DNA from: Foetidibacter luteolus
Lineage (GTDB): Bacteria; Bacteroidota; Bacteroidia; Chitinophagales; Chitinophagaceae
DNA length: 64,000 nucleotides
Direction of reading: 5' to 3'
NCBI RefSeq assembly: GCF_009650435.1
Contig: NZ_VVIP01000058.1
Coordinates: 62,001 to 126,000 of the forward strand
The notes beneath the pieces were generated by a model. The model searched no databases and was not told where the DNA came from. It worked only from the letters and a program-made list of their open reading frames with translations. This document shows, one piece after another, positions 43,234 to 53,131 of this stretch (its first letter is position 1; every line of letters begins with the position of its first letter). The translations under genes and the position numbers were made by a program.

Positions 43234-44994
43234 TCAAGCTTCATTTACAGTAACCTGTTTTGCATGGGATGGCATAAGCTGCTGCATTACCAGGCTAAGC
43301 AGCACCACTGACAAAGCACCTGCTACGTTAAGCCAGAGAAAACCAAGGCCGATGATGTCGGTATGGTCAAGGATAAATAAGGCTATAACAATAAGCTCTC
43401 CCACAACGGCGCTCCAGAACACAGCATCGCTGCCAATACGCTTCATATAAAAGGCAACCAGGAAGATACCGAGTATAACGCCATAAAATAATGAGCCAAG
43501 TATGTTTACCGCTTCTATAAGGCTGCCCATACGATTGGAAAACTCGGCGATAATTATGCAGAATACCCCCCAGGCAAACGTAAACCATTTTGACAAACGA
43601 TAGTGGCGGCCCTCGTGCAGGTGGGCATCATCCGCATGAGGCTGGTGTTCTTTAAAGCGGCAATAAAAATCTATCATGGTACAAGACGCCAGTGAGTTAA
43701 GCGCCGCGGCAATAGAACCCCAGGCAGCAAGAAATATGATAGCGATAAGCAAGCCTACAAGACCCGCCGGCAGGTTATCTACCACAAACCGCAGGAAAAT
43801 GTAATTGGTATCGTTGGTATCTATGGAACTGTCTGCCTTTTTAAGCAGCACCTTGTAATCTGCACGAATTTTATCTGCCTGCTGGTTGGCTGCACGTATG
43901 CTGTCTTTTAATACTGCCTCATTGCCACCCTTGTTGTGAGAAGCTGCCACGTAAGCTGTTGCCAGGTTTTGTTGACGGCTGCTTATTTGGTTGTACTGGC
44001 TCTCCAGCAGTTGCAGCGAATCCCCATATTTGGTTTGGTACACTTTTTCGCTAACGGCACTGTTGTAAAAAACCGGGCCGCTTTTAAACTGGTAAAAAGT
44101 AAACAACAAAGCACCCAGCAGCAATATTAAAAACTGCATAGGCACTTTAACCAGCCCGTTCATCAATAAACCCAACCTGCTTTCGCTACTGTTTTTGGCA
44201 GTAAGATAACGGCCCACCTGGCTTTGGTCTGTACCAAAATAGCTAAGCGCCAAAAAGAAACCGCCAATTATCCCGCTGATGATATTGTAGCGGTCTTTCC
44301 ATTCAAAGCCCTTATCTGTAAAGCCACTGGTAATAACATTCAGCTTACCGCTGGCGCCGCTTACTTTAAGCGCATCTGTAAAACCTACCCCTTGCGGCAG
44401 CAGCTTTACAATATAATACCCTGCCACAAACATGCCTGCAAATATGATGGCCAGTTGAAGCTTTTGGGTATGCGCCACTGCCCTTGCCCCGCCGCTTACC
44501 GTATAGATAATAAGCAGGCCGCCCATTACTATATTGGTCCAGTAAATATCCCAGCCCAGCAAGGACGACAGTATGATGGATGGCGCATAAATGCTGATAC
44601 CTGTTGACAACCCCCTCGACAGTAAAAACAAGGCTGATGTGAAGGTTCTTGTTTTTACATCAAAGCGTTGCTCGAGATATTCATACGCGGTAAAAACCTT
44701 TAGCTTATTGAAGATGGGTACAAAAGTGATAGACAGGATGACCATGGCTATGGGCAGCCCGAAATAATACTGAACAAAGCGCATACCATCCGTAAATGCC
44801 TGGCCCGGTGCGGATAGAAAAGTAACGGCACTGGCCTGGGTACCAACAATGCTGAGCAACACAATATGCCAGGGCATGGTGCGGTTACTGAGGAAATAAC
44901 CTTCCATATTTTTTGTGCTGCTGCTTTTGTACAAGCCATAAGCAATAATGCCGGTAAGTGTTACTGCCAGTACTGTCCAGTCAAGACTGCTCAT
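43234..44994 (-). CDS. Sodium:solute symporter (SSS family)
   Basis: 586 aa, about 13 membrane spans. SSS signs: NMEGYFLSNRTMPWHIV, TFLSAPGQAF, SYFGTDQSQVGRYLTAKNSSESRLGLLMNGLVKVPMQF (the Na-binding region around FGTDQSQVGRY) and GSIAAALNSLASCTMIDFY. A loop of about 80 residues (VFYNSAVSEKVYQTKY ... DTNDTNYIF) is longer than usual and probably extracytoplasmic. The stop of the 39-aa peptide overlaps its start (ATGA). Last gene of a coupled four-gene operon with a PIG-L deacetylase, so it probably imports the sugar product. Confidence 0.92.
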   Translation of the reverse strand: MSSLDWTVLAVTLTGIIAYGLYKSSSTKNMEGYFLSNRTMPWHIVLLSIVGTQASAVTFLSAPGQAFTDGMRFVQYYFGLPIAMVILSITFVPIFNKLKVFTAYEYLEQRFDVKTRTFTSALFLLSRGLSTGISIYAPSIILSSLLGWDIYWTNIVMGGLLIIYTVSGGARAVAHTQKLQLAIIFAGMFVAGYYIVKLLPQGVGFTDALKVSGASGKLNVITSGFTDKGFEWKDRYNIISGIIGGFFLALSYFGTDQSQVGRYLTAKNSSESRLGLLMNGLVKVPMQFLILLLGALLFTFYQFKSGPVFYNSAVSEKVYQTKYGDSLQLLESQYNQISSRQQNLATAYVAASHNKGGNEAVLKDSIRAANQQADKIRADYKVLLKKADSSIDTNDTNYIFLRFVVDNLPAGLVGLLIAIIFLAAWGSIAAALNSLASCTMIDFYCRFKEHQPHADDAHLHEGRHYRLSKWFTFAWGVFCIIIAEFSNRMGSLIEAVNILGSLFYGVILGIFLVAFYMKRIGSDAVFWSAVVGELIVIALFILDHTDIIGLGFLWLNVAGALSVVLLSLVMQQLMPSHAKQVTVNEA

Positions 44995-45110
44995 GAAAAT
45001 TTTTTAGTGAACCAAAGAAAGAAAATTATCAAAACCACCAGTGTAACGACTACTAATGCATACCAATGGCTCCATTTTTTTAATAACGGTATATTTTCTT
45101 TTTCAGGCAT
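44991..45110 (-). CDS. 39-aa membrane peptide, coupled to the symporter
   Basis: ATG 45110, TGA at 44991. Sequence MPEKENIPLLKKWSHWYAL then a single hydrophobic span (VVVTLVVLIIFFLWF) and a TKKFS end. Stop and symporter start overlap in ATGA, so they are translationally coupled. One-helix peptides next to SSS transporters may be subunits or assembly aids; no family recognised. Confidence 0.7.
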   Translation of the reverse strand: MPEKENIPLLKKWSHWYALVVVTLVVLIIFFLWFTKKFS

Positions 45111-45165
45111 AATATAGTAAGTGGTTATTGGCAAGCAGAAATATCATCGTTTTTTACTGGCGCAA

Positions 45166-45315
45166 TCACCGCCGCCGCCTGGTAGCAAGCCCGCTGATTA
45201 AAAACCCGAGTACCAGGCCTATTAATAAACCGGCTTTTACATTTTTAATCAACCAGCCTAATAACACGCCAAGCAGTATAAGAAATAATAGGCTAACCTG
45301 CTTTCTTCCTCTCAT
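45166..45315 (-). CDS. 49-aa membrane peptide, coupled to the PIG-L gene
   Basis: ATG 45315, TGA at 45166. MRGRKQVSLLF, then two hydrophobic segments (LILLGVLLGWLI and AGLLIGLVLGFLI) around a KNVK turn, and a basic ATRRRR end. Its ATG overlaps the PIG-L stop by 4 bases (ATGA). Two short helices in a hairpin; unknown function. Confidence 0.65.
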   Translation of the reverse strand: MRGRKQVSLLFLILLGVLLGWLIKNVKAGLLIGLVLGFLISGLATRRRR

Positions 45316-48014
45316 TGCTGGTTGGTTTTATGTTGTGGCAACGCGATTAAATTAGCCATCAGGCGGTAAGCCCCGCTTACACCTGCAGGCAGCTCCCTGA
45401 AAAATACCAGCCCGGTATATACAAAGTTGCCCTTACCGTAAGGCGCTATAATAAGGCTGCCGTTGCTTTCTTCTTTTTCACCGGAATCTTTCATGGCAAG
45501 CGGCGTTTCAAAATGGCTGTCCAGTTGGTCTGCATGGTATATGCTGCGCTCTTGTATCCAGCCATCAAAATCCTTCTCAGCTATCTTGTTAGGATGATTT
45601 AATACCGGATGATTTGGCAATAATACATGAACCTTCGCACTTTCCTCTGTAACTCTCGTTCTGCCAATGTTAAAATTGTAATGGCCAATTTTTGCTTTCA
45701 TAGGCCCCACGTTGCTGTTGGTGTTGTACTGAACAATCAAATTTCCGCCGTTCTGTACATAAGCCATCAATACATCATTCCTGTTGCTTAACCATTCGTG
45801 TATATTGTAAGCTCGCACGCCTGTAAGTACGGCATCAAATTGCCGCAGGTTGGCTTCCGTTATTTCCGGCTCCGTAAGCAGCTTTACTTCATACCCCATC
45901 TGCACAAGGCTTTGAGGTACTTTATCACCGGCACCGGCTATATATCCAATCCTGTTGCCAGCGGTTTTTATCTCCTCTGTAATAACCTTAACATTGTCGC
46001 GGTAGAAATAACTGATGTGCGGGATATGATCAAACTGTATGGTGCGCAGGTAGTGCCTGTACTGCAGTTTTTTGCCACGCAGGCCCACGGTAACAGTAGC
46101 CTGCAGGTTTTTATCTGTGCCATTAACCTGGCCTTTAAAAATATCAGCCAAGGCAATAACGCTGCTGAATGTTTTGCCTGCAACAAAATCAACCACCGTG
46201 TCTTTTACATATAAGGGACTGCTTGTTGCTGAACCAGCCTGCCTGTCTTTTGTTACAGCGGCATAGGTTGGCTGGCTTAACTGTACCTGCACATTAACAG
46301 CGGCAGCGGTAATATTAGATTTATATTCAACCTTTACAGCCGGTTTTCCGGTACGCTCATTACCCGGTTGTATATTAGATAAAATAACATTGGGTGACAG
46401 CGCAACTGTTACGGGGGCAATTACCACAACGGGTTCGTACAATTCTCCCTTAACCGGGTCAGTATATTTGTACATCACCGGGCGGCGGATAAATAATTTT
46501 TTCCCGTTTGCATTAAAGATAAATGTCGCGGTATAAGCAGCGTGGCTTTCAGGCTCACCTATTTTTAACTGGTCGTCCGTTTCAAAGCTACCCTGCTGCA
46601 TAGCTTTTTCCAGCCAGTAAGGCTGAGAAAATTCCTTTGATGAAAGCACTTCTATTTTACGGCTAAAGGCGGCATTCTGGTTTACAGCCAACGCCCAGTT
46701 TACTGTTGTATCAAAAGCATTGAGGCGTATACTCTCCAGGTTTATCCCGGCATTGTTTCTTTTGTTTACAAAAAACTGAACATTCAAACTATCCCCGGGC
46801 ACAGCATACTCACTGTTGCTGGTGGCCTCCGCAAAAATACCGGCACAAGCCAGTATCAACTGTTCAATTTCCTGCAGCTTTTTTTGCCCCAATATGCCCC
46901 GGGCGAAAAGGATGTTTACTGACTGGTATAAATCCACCAGGCTGTCGACAGAGTTTTCAGGATGGGTAAAATTGTACGTTGCTATAATGTTATCAATCTT
47001 ACGCTCTACAGCTTCGTATTGCAGGTTTTGTCCGGACTGCCTGTTTACCAGCGATACTTTTACAGCCGCTTCTTTCTGCGAGGCAGACCAGTTACGGAGG
47101 TCCCTGTATAACTGGCTGGTATTTTTTGCGGATGTATCTGCGTTATTCAACCTTAACCAGGTAGTCTCAACACCATCCATCAGGTTAGCAGTTGGCGCTT
47201 CGCCCCCGGTTGTTACAAAATATTCAAACGCCTGGCCACGCTGCCTGGGCACGCCAAAACCCTGGCTCTTGTGCTGGCTGCGGCTTTCACTGGCAATTTC
47301 GCCATAGCTCTTGCCCTGTATGGCATTGTATTCGCCTACGTCAATTTTAAACTGGTCGCTACTGGTTGTATTCGTGCTGCCAAAATTGTAAGTATTCCAC
47401 AATATCCTCTTGGCCTGCCAGGGTTGTACACCATACTTAAATTGCCCGGGGAAGCGTGTGCTGTCTGCAGCCACTTTAAAAGCCTCATTGGCCAGCAGGG
47501 CAGATGCCCAGTGGTGGCCATGCCCGGCCCGCTCATCACCGGGAAAGCGGGTAATAATCACATCCGGCTGAAACTTCCTGATTACCCAAACCACATCGCT
47601 CAATATTTTATCGTGCCCCCATATAGCAAGCGCTTCATCTGCGCTTTTACTAAAGCCAAAATCATAGGCCCGGCTAAAGAATTGTTCCGCCCCATCTATC
47701 CTCCTGGCGGCCAGCAGTTCCTGTGTACGTATCAGGCCAAGTTCAATGCCTTGTTCATCACCAATCAGGTTCTGGCCCCCATCGCCCCGTGTAAGGCTAA
47801 GGTAACCGGTACGATATTGTTTTTCCTTTGCCAGGTAGGCCAGCAGGCGGGTATTTTCATCATCCGGGTGAGCGGCTATGTACAACACGCTACCCATTAC
47901 CTTCAGCTTCTTTAACTGCTGGTAAATATCCGCACTGCTGTAAGACGGTTGTATTTGAGCGTGAGCAAAAGAATGAAGCAGTAAAATAATGGCGGGTAAA
48001 AAGCATTTCTTCAT
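45312..48014 (-). CDS. PIG-L-family deacetylase with C-terminal ThuA/GATase-like domain
   Basis: 900 aa secreted protein. Signal peptide about 1-19 (LLLHSFAHAQ). The LmbE/PIG-L domain (40-310) has the zinc motif AHPDDE (48-53) and the distal HxxH H165/H168 (GHGHHWAS), with D137/D151 region motifs, used to remove N-acetyl groups from amino sugars. A middle region of about 350 beta-rich residues follows, then a GATase-1-like ThuA domain (about 690-850: VTEEIKTAGNRIGYIAGAGDKVPQSL, ALKLL-type, VLTGVRAYN). Known in Bacteroidota with SSS transporters. First gene of the coupled operon. Confidence 0.88.
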   Translation of the reverse strand: MKKCFLPAIILLLHSFAHAQIQPSYSSADIYQQLKKLKVMGSVLYIAAHPDDENTRLLAYLAKEKQYRTGYLSLTRGDGGQNLIGDEQGIELGLIRTQELLAARRIDGAEQFFSRAYDFGFSKSADEALAIWGHDKILSDVVWVIRKFQPDVIITRFPGDERAGHGHHWASALLANEAFKVAADSTRFPGQFKYGVQPWQAKRILWNTYNFGSTNTTSSDQFKIDVGEYNAIQGKSYGEIASESRSQHKSQGFGVPRQRGQAFEYFVTTGGEAPTANLMDGVETTWLRLNNADTSAKNTSQLYRDLRNWSASQKEAAVKVSLVNRQSGQNLQYEAVERKIDNIIATYNFTHPENSVDSLVDLYQSVNILFARGILGQKKLQEIEQLILACAGIFAEATSNSEYAVPGDSLNVQFFVNKRNNAGINLESIRLNAFDTTVNWALAVNQNAAFSRKIEVLSSKEFSQPYWLEKAMQQGSFETDDQLKIGEPESHAAYTATFIFNANGKKLFIRRPVMYKYTDPVKGELYEPVVVIAPVTVALSPNVILSNIQPGNERTGKPAVKVEYKSNITAAAVNVQVQLSQPTYAAVTKDRQAGSATSSPLYVKDTVVDFVAGKTFSSVIALADIFKGQVNGTDKNLQATVTVGLRGKKLQYRHYLRTIQFDHIPHISYFYRDNVKVITEEIKTAGNRIGYIAGAGDKVPQSLVQMGYEVKLLTEPEITEANLRQFDAVLTGVRAYNIHEWLSNRNDVLMAYVQNGGNLIVQYNTNSNVGPMKAKIGHYNFNIGRTRVTEESAKVHVLLPNHPVLNHPNKIAEKDFDGWIQERSIYHADQLDSHFETPLAMKDSGEKEESNGSLIIAPYGKGNFVYTGLVFFRELPAGVSGAYRLMANLIALPQHKTNQQ

Positions 48015-48070
48015 CGGCTTAAATTAGGATGAGCGAAGATAAGCGATAGCACAATGGATAATCCTGCAGC

Positions 48071-48102
48071 AAAAAAAAGCCCACCCTTTGCAAGGTGGGC
48101 TT
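48071..48102 (-). terminator. Terminator downstream of the TonB-dependent receptor
   Basis: Minus-strand stem AAGCCCACCTT / AAGGGTGGGCTT-type with T run TTTTTTTTGC, about 125 bases after the receptor stop and past family A copy A11. Confidence 0.7.
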
Positions 48103-48140
48103 AACAAAAAATTACAAGGTAATTTTTAGCTTACAGGTAT

Positions 48141-48222
48141 TTTATGGGCCCGGCAGCAGGAACTGCCATTAGGCTTTACTTGCGTCGCACTCTTGTACGT
48201 TCTGTTCGCTGTGCAGCAGCAT
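48141..48222 (+). repeat. Family A dispersed repeat, copy A11
   Basis: TATGGGCCCGGCAGCAGGAA start, then TTGCGTCGCACTCTTGTACG and TTCTGTTCGCTGTGCAGC. The receptor stop is 3 bases later. Confidence 0.8.
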
Positions 48223-48225
48223 GCG

Positions 48226-51200
48226 TTAGTTGAAATTAAATCTCAAGCCAATTTGGCTGGTCCACCTGGCAATATATGATGGAACAGTGCTTGTGCTTAT
48301 CCCCCAGGGTGTTCTTGTATTATTCTGTGGATTATAACGATACTGTGGTGTTAAGTCTGAACTGCTTTTATAACCTGCGAAACTAACCAGGGCATAGTTA
48401 TCATTGCTTAAGAAATAAGTGCGCCCCCAGGTTCTGTTAAGAAAGTTGGTGAAGTTAAACATATCGTAGGTTAACTGGAACTGGTAACGGTTTTTACCTA
48501 CCCTAACATTAAAATCCTGTATAATTTTCAGGTCTATGATATTGGTAAAGGGTAACCTGGCACCATTTCTTTCAGCGTACTGGCCACGCCTGTTGTTTAG
48601 GTATGAGTTATCGGAAATGTAAGCTTCCAATGCAGCTTTTTGCTGTTCCGGCGTATAAGTAACAGGTGTAGAGCCGGGGATAGTATTATTCAAAAATGTC
48701 ATGCCCTGTATATCAGAACTGGTAGGAACGTACATTAAGTCATTACCACCAGAGGCGTCATCTCTCACCACGGCGCCACTGTAAACATAGCTAAACGGAG
48801 CGCCGGACTGGCCGGTATAAACTAGTGAAACAGTGGTAGCCAAAGATTTTTTCAGGTAAGTAAACTTCTTGCTTACATAAGCAAAAATCCTGTGTCCCTG
48901 GCTAAAATCAGACCTTGACCTGGTAATGTTGTTTCTTCCGTTAACTGTTTCCATAAACCTCCATTGGCTCAGATTAACAGAGCTTGTACCCTCGTTAATG
49001 GTATACGCATCACCATAGGTGTAATTAACATTAAAGCCAAAACCGTTTTGCATCCTTTTGTCAATTGTAAAGGTAAAATTGTACGAATAGCCTTTACTTC
49101 CCTGCGCATTTGACAATAATATCGCATTGTCATAGGGGTTTCTTCCATTAGCCGTAATAGGTATGGTATTAGGTGCCGGGTAAACCATACGCCTGTCTGG
49201 CCCCACCGAATTACCAGATGGAGGTAATATGTTGATGTTGGTATAGTTAATCTCGTTAATGTTCTTTGTCAGGATTCCTTCTACTGTAAAGGTCCATACT
49301 TCTCCTATGCGTTTATCAACAGCAAGTGATGTCCTGAATACTTTGGGCATTTTGAATTTTTCAGCTATCAGGTTTAACCCGCCCTTACTTAAAGTTATTC
49401 CTACATCGCTGGCACGCCATTGTCCAAAGGGGTTTGACCTAAAGCGGATGACATCCAAAGCTGCCGTATTCTGGCTACTGCTGGCGGTAAAGCCTCCCTG
49501 GTTTATACCATTGTTGTTGTAAATACCACCAGGCCATACCAACGGAATTCTGCCTGTAAACAGGCCAAGACCACCCCTGATAGTAACACTCTCTTCAGGT
49601 ATTTTGTAGGTAAACCCTAACCTAGGTGAAATTGAAACCGGTATGCTTGGCCTTAAACCAGACCTTGCCCCCTGCAAATCATAATACTCAGAAAACTTTG
49701 GCAAAGCAGAATCGTTGGTAAAGGCGTCTGTAGCTGGCTGTGTAAGGAACCTTGAGTAGTCTGCCCTGATACCAAAATTTAAAGTAAGGTTTTCTGTTGC
49801 TCTATACTCATCATTTACAAACAGCGCCAGCCTCATTGTCTTAAATTTAGCTGCAGCGGCGGTATTGTCGTCTGTTTTATTATCTATAAGCGAATAGCCC
49901 ACCGAATATTGACGGGGCTTGGCATCATTCAGAAAATCCTGTAGATTATTGTACTGGTAGTTACCATACGTGTTTTGGATAAACACGTTAAATGCATCGT
50001 TTATTTCATTGTCAGTACCAAAAGTAAGCACATGCTTACCAAGGTTCACTTTAAAGGCATCGAAGAAACTGAAATTTTTCTGGGTCAGCTTATTCTGGGT
50101 TGAGCTGTTGTCCGGCCCTACTATTAAACCGTTGCCGCTTGAGGTGCCGGTGTTATCCAGTATCTGTATCCTTGGAAACGGATCTCCAAGAGGGTTACGG
50201 TCATCCAGCACATCAGTGTAAGTAATCAAAAGCTTATTGCTGGTATTTGCACTAAAATTGCTTTTTAGTTCAAGCGATGTAGAATTTGTTCTTGTAGGAA
50301 AAAGATAGCCGTTGTTATAAAAATTAATGGCTGTGGTACTGCTGGATACAGTATTGTACCTGTCGCCTTTTGTATAACGATGGCTTACGGACAACTTATG
50401 TTTGCGGCTGATATTCCAGTCAATCTTTGCAGATATGCGGTCAGCATTTACTTTTTCCGGGTTATCGAGAAAACTTCCCGCATCGTAATTATATTTTGTT
50501 TTCAGGGCGTTAAGCAAAATATTTATAGAATCCAGCTTGGTATTGCCGGTATAGGAGCTAAGGTCAAACGGTTGAGGCCTTAAATCTCTTTGCTGTTCAG
50601 CATTGATAAAGTAGAACAATTTGTTTTTAACCAGCGCTCCGCCAAGCCTGAAACCATAGGTTTTGTTGGAAAAGTCGCCAAGCCTTTTAGCTGTTGATTT
50701 ATCGCCTGTTGGGTCTTTTCCTGTTAAATTCTGGTTACGGTAAATGTAATAAACAGAGCCCTGTGTTGTATTGGTGCCGGAACGCGTTATTGCATTAATG
50801 CCACCGCCAACAAAGTTACCCAACGAAGCATCATAAGGAGATATTACTACCTGGAACTGGTCAATGGCATCAATAGAGATGGGGGCAATGGCTGCTTGCC
50901 CACCATTGGTACCTGACGCAGAAAGGCCAAACACGTCATTATTTACGGCGCCATCCACATAAAAGGAATTATAGCGGTTATTCTGTCCTGCTATACTTAT
51001 GCCGCCTTCACTGTTGGTAAGCTTTGCCTGCGGTACAGCTCTCAGATAATCAGCTATGTTTCTGCCTACTGTAGGTAAGGCCTGCATCTGGTCTCGGCCA
51101 ATTGTAGTTCCGGCCCCTCCTTTTCCGCCTATATCCGCTGTTCTTCTTACGCCGCTAACCACTACAGCCGCTAATTCAGCAGCACCCTCGCCTAACACAA

Positions 51201-51534
51201 CATCCACGCTTCCTGTTTCGCCCAAATTAAGATATACTTCTTCTTTTTTCTGTTTTTCAAAGCCAACATAAGTAACCTCTACGGTGTAGGGGCCGCCAGG
51301 CTGCACGTTATTTATCGTGTACCTTCCGCCTGTTCTTGATGTGGTTGTGTAAACTGTACCTGTAGGCAGGTGGGTGGCAGTAACTGTGGCGCCGGTAAGC
51401 GCTTCGCCTTTTGAGCTTTTAACGATCCCCGCAATATTACTGGTGGTAACCTGCGCCATCATAAATGCGGGTAATAATAAAGCAATAAGCAGTTGTAGGT
51501 TTTTCTTTTTCAACATACGCATAATAGTTTTCAT
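48226..51534 (-). CDS. Oar-type TonB-dependent receptor
   Basis: 1102 aa outer-membrane channel. Signal peptide about 1-28. Carboxypeptidase-D regulatory-like domain (about 33-115: GIVKSSKGEALTGATVTATH). Plug (about 125-250) with TVGRNIADYLRAVPQAKLTNSEGG and SFYVDGAVNNDVFGLSASG, the Oar-like mark; then a beta barrel ending IGLRFNFN. Length is usual for this group. No SusD partner is next to it, so it is not a classic PUL pair. It imports an unknown substrate, powered by TonB. It has its own terminator and stands apart from the PIG-L operon. Confidence 0.93.
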   Translation of the reverse strand: MKTIMRMLKKKNLQLLIALLLPAFMMAQVTTSNIAGIVKSSKGEALTGATVTATHLPTGTVYTTTSRTGGRYTINNVQPGGPYTVEVTYVGFEKQKKEEVYLNLGETGSVDVVLGEGAAELAAVVVSGVRRTADIGGKGGAGTTIGRDQMQALPTVGRNIADYLRAVPQAKLTNSEGGISIAGQNNRYNSFYVDGAVNNDVFGLSASGTNGGQAAIAPISIDAIDQFQVVISPYDASLGNFVGGGINAITRSGTNTTQGSVYYIYRNQNLTGKDPTGDKSTAKRLGDFSNKTYGFRLGGALVKNKLFYFINAEQQRDLRPQPFDLSSYTGNTKLDSINILLNALKTKYNYDAGSFLDNPEKVNADRISAKIDWNISRKHKLSVSHRYTKGDRYNTVSSSTTAINFYNNGYLFPTRTNSTSLELKSNFSANTSNKLLITYTDVLDDRNPLGDPFPRIQILDNTGTSSGNGLIVGPDNSSTQNKLTQKNFSFFDAFKVNLGKHVLTFGTDNEINDAFNVFIQNTYGNYQYNNLQDFLNDAKPRQYSVGYSLIDNKTDDNTAAAAKFKTMRLALFVNDEYRATENLTLNFGIRADYSRFLTQPATDAFTNDSALPKFSEYYDLQGARSGLRPSIPVSISPRLGFTYKIPEESVTIRGGLGLFTGRIPLVWPGGIYNNNGINQGGFTASSSQNTAALDVIRFRSNPFGQWRASDVGITLSKGGLNLIAEKFKMPKVFRTSLAVDKRIGEVWTFTVEGILTKNINEINYTNINILPPSGNSVGPDRRMVYPAPNTIPITANGRNPYDNAILLSNAQGSKGYSYNFTFTIDKRMQNGFGFNVNYTYGDAYTINEGTSSVNLSQWRFMETVNGRNNITRSRSDFSQGHRIFAYVSKKFTYLKKSLATTVSLVYTGQSGAPFSYVYSGAVVRDDASGGNDLMYVPTSSDIQGMTFLNNTIPGSTPVTYTPEQQKAALEAYISDNSYLNNRRGQYAERNGARLPFTNIIDLKIIQDFNVRVGKNRYQFQLTYDMFNFTNFLNRTWGRTYFLSNDNYALVSFAGYKSSSDLTPQYRYNPQNNTRTPWGISTSTVPSYIARWTSQIGLRFNFN

Positions 51535-51667
51535 GGGGCAAAGAAACTACTTTCTGTTAGTTCAGCACCCATACGTTATTAACATTTTATTATTTTAATT
51601 TTTAATACAGTGCAGCGTTTTTTCCGCCTGCGAAAACCTAAAATGCATAAATACAGCCCGCTATATG

Positions 51668-51675
51668 TAATTTTG
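51668..51675 (+). promoter_or_regulatory. -7 element of ribBA
   Basis: TAATTTTG, full match to TAnnTTTG, 17 bases before the ATG. No good TTG element at the expected distance. No FMN riboswitch is visible in the 158 bases before the gene. Confidence 0.4.
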
Positions 51676-51692
51676 CCGCATATATTTTAGTT

Positions 51693-52898
51693 ATGCTGAA
51701 CACAATTGAGAGTGCTATCGAGGATATCAGGCAAGGCAAACTGGTAATTGTTGTAGATGATGAAGACCGTGAAAACGAAGGTGATTTTGTTACGGCTGCC
51801 CGCAATGTTACCCCTGAAATTATCAACTTTATGAGCAAGGAAGGCCGCGGCCTTATTTGCGCCCCTATTACAGAACAACGTGCCAACGAACTGGAACTCA
51901 ACCTAATGGTTAACCGCAATACCGCATCGCACGGTACGCCTTTTACCGTTAGTGTTGACCTTATTGGTTATGGCTGCACCACCGGCATCAGCGCCCATGA
52001 CCGCAGTAAAACCGTGCAGGCGCTTATTAACCCCAACATTAAGCCTGAAGAATTTGGCCGCCCGGGCCATATCTTTCCGCTAAGGGCTAAAGATGGTGGC
52101 GTGTTAAGGCGTACCGGGCATACCGAAGCTACAATTGACCTGGCCCGCCTTGCTGGTTTTGAGCCCGCCGGTGTGCTGGTTGAAATTATGAATGAAGACG
52201 GCAGCATGGCCCGTGTACCCGAACTGAAAAAGATTGCCGAAAAATTCGATCTTAAGATCATTTCCATCAAAGATTTAATTGAATACCGCCTTAAAAGCGA
52301 TTCGCTTATTGAAGAAGTGGTGCGTGTAGATATGCCTACAAAATACGGCCACTTTAAGCTGGTGGCTTTTAAAGAAATTCTTACCGGCGGCGAGCACCTG
52401 GCGCTGATAAAAGGCGAATGGAAAGAAGATGAAGCCGTACTTACCCGTGTGCACTCCAGTTGCTTTACCGGCGATATACTGGGCAGCTTTCGTTGCGATT
52501 GCGGGGAGCAGTTGCACAGTGCTATGCAAATGGTGCAGCAGGAGGGCAAGGGGCTTATATTGTACATGAACCAGGAAGGCCGTGGCATTGGCCTGATGAA
52601 TAAACTGAAAGCGTACAAGCTGCAGGAAGAAGGCATGGACACAGTTGAGGCCAACATTCACCTGGGTTTTGATATGGATGCCCGTGACTACGGCGTGGGC
52701 GCCCAGATACTCCGCCACCTTGGTGCTACCAAGCTTAAGCTAATGAGCAACAACCCCCGCAAACGTGCGGGGCTGAAAGGCTATGGTATTGAGATCGTGG
52801 ACATTGTTCCTATAGAAATAAGCCCCAACGAGCACAACGAAAAATACCTGCAGACAAAACGTGACAAACTTGGCCACGAAATTTTGTCTCAAAAGTAA
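51693..52898 (+). CDS. ribBA: Bifunctional 3,4-dihydroxy-2-butanone-4-phosphate synthase / GTP cyclohydrolase II
   Basis: 401 aa, makes both building blocks of riboflavin. N-terminal RibB (1-205): DDEDRENEGDF (22-32), AGFEPAGVLVEIMNEDG. C-terminal RibA (206-401): zinc cysteines C257, C268 and C270 (SCFTGD...FRCDCGEQ), YMNQEGRGIGLMNKLKAY, LRHLGATKLKLMSNNPRK. Both halves keep their motifs. Terminator follows. No other rib gene is nearby. Confidence 0.97.
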   Translation: MLNTIESAIEDIRQGKLVIVVDDEDRENEGDFVTAARNVTPEIINFMSKEGRGLICAPITEQRANELELNLMVNRNTASHGTPFTVSVDLIGYGCTTGISAHDRSKTVQALINPNIKPEEFGRPGHIFPLRAKDGGVLRRTGHTEATIDLARLAGFEPAGVLVEIMNEDGSMARVPELKKIAEKFDLKIISIKDLIEYRLKSDSLIEEVVRVDMPTKYGHFKLVAFKEILTGGEHLALIKGEWKEDEAVLTRVHSSCFTGDILGSFRCDCGEQLHSAMQMVQQEGKGLILYMNQEGRGIGLMNKLKAYKLQEEGMDTVEANIHLGFDMDARDYGVGAQILRHLGATKLKLMSNNPRKRAGLKGYGIEIVDIVPIEISPNEHNEKYLQTKRDKLGHEILSQK

Positions 52899-52931
52899 TT
52901 ACGCTCATAGTTTTTTTATAGATACTGTAAT

Positions 52932-52957
52932 GCCCGGCGTACCGGGCTTTCTTTTTT
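52932..52957 (+). terminator. Terminator of ribBA
   Basis: Stem GCCCGG / CCGGGC with loop CGTA, then TTTCTTTTTT, about 35 bases past the stop. Confidence 0.85.
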
Positions 52958-52980
52958 GGTGGCCGGCGACGGTAACACAG

Positions 52981-53046
52981 ATGAGGCATCGTTGCGTCGC
53001 ACTACGTTCATCGTCCTGTTCGCTGTGCAACTTTTCAGCCCAGATG
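52981..53046 (+). repeat. Family A dispersed repeat, copy A12
   Basis: GAGGCATCGTTGCGTCGCAC, then TTCATCGTCCTGTTCGCTG and TGCAACTTTTCAGCCC. Inverted partner is A13. Confidence 0.8.
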
Positions 53047-53131
53047 GGATTTTTGGTTGGTGCGTGGAGACACGCACCACGGAGGAGAGATGTTTTTTGC
53101 CACGGAGACACGGAAAAATGTTTTTGCAAAG

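Noticed and set aside
42295..43311. 338-codon plus-strand frame opposite the DUF1624 gene
   Set aside because: It is the antisense shadow of a conserved multi-span membrane gene on the minus strand; basic-rich translation with no family features.
51540..51692. FMN riboswitch before ribBA
   Set aside because: Conserved FMN-aptamer boxes are absent and the gap is too short.
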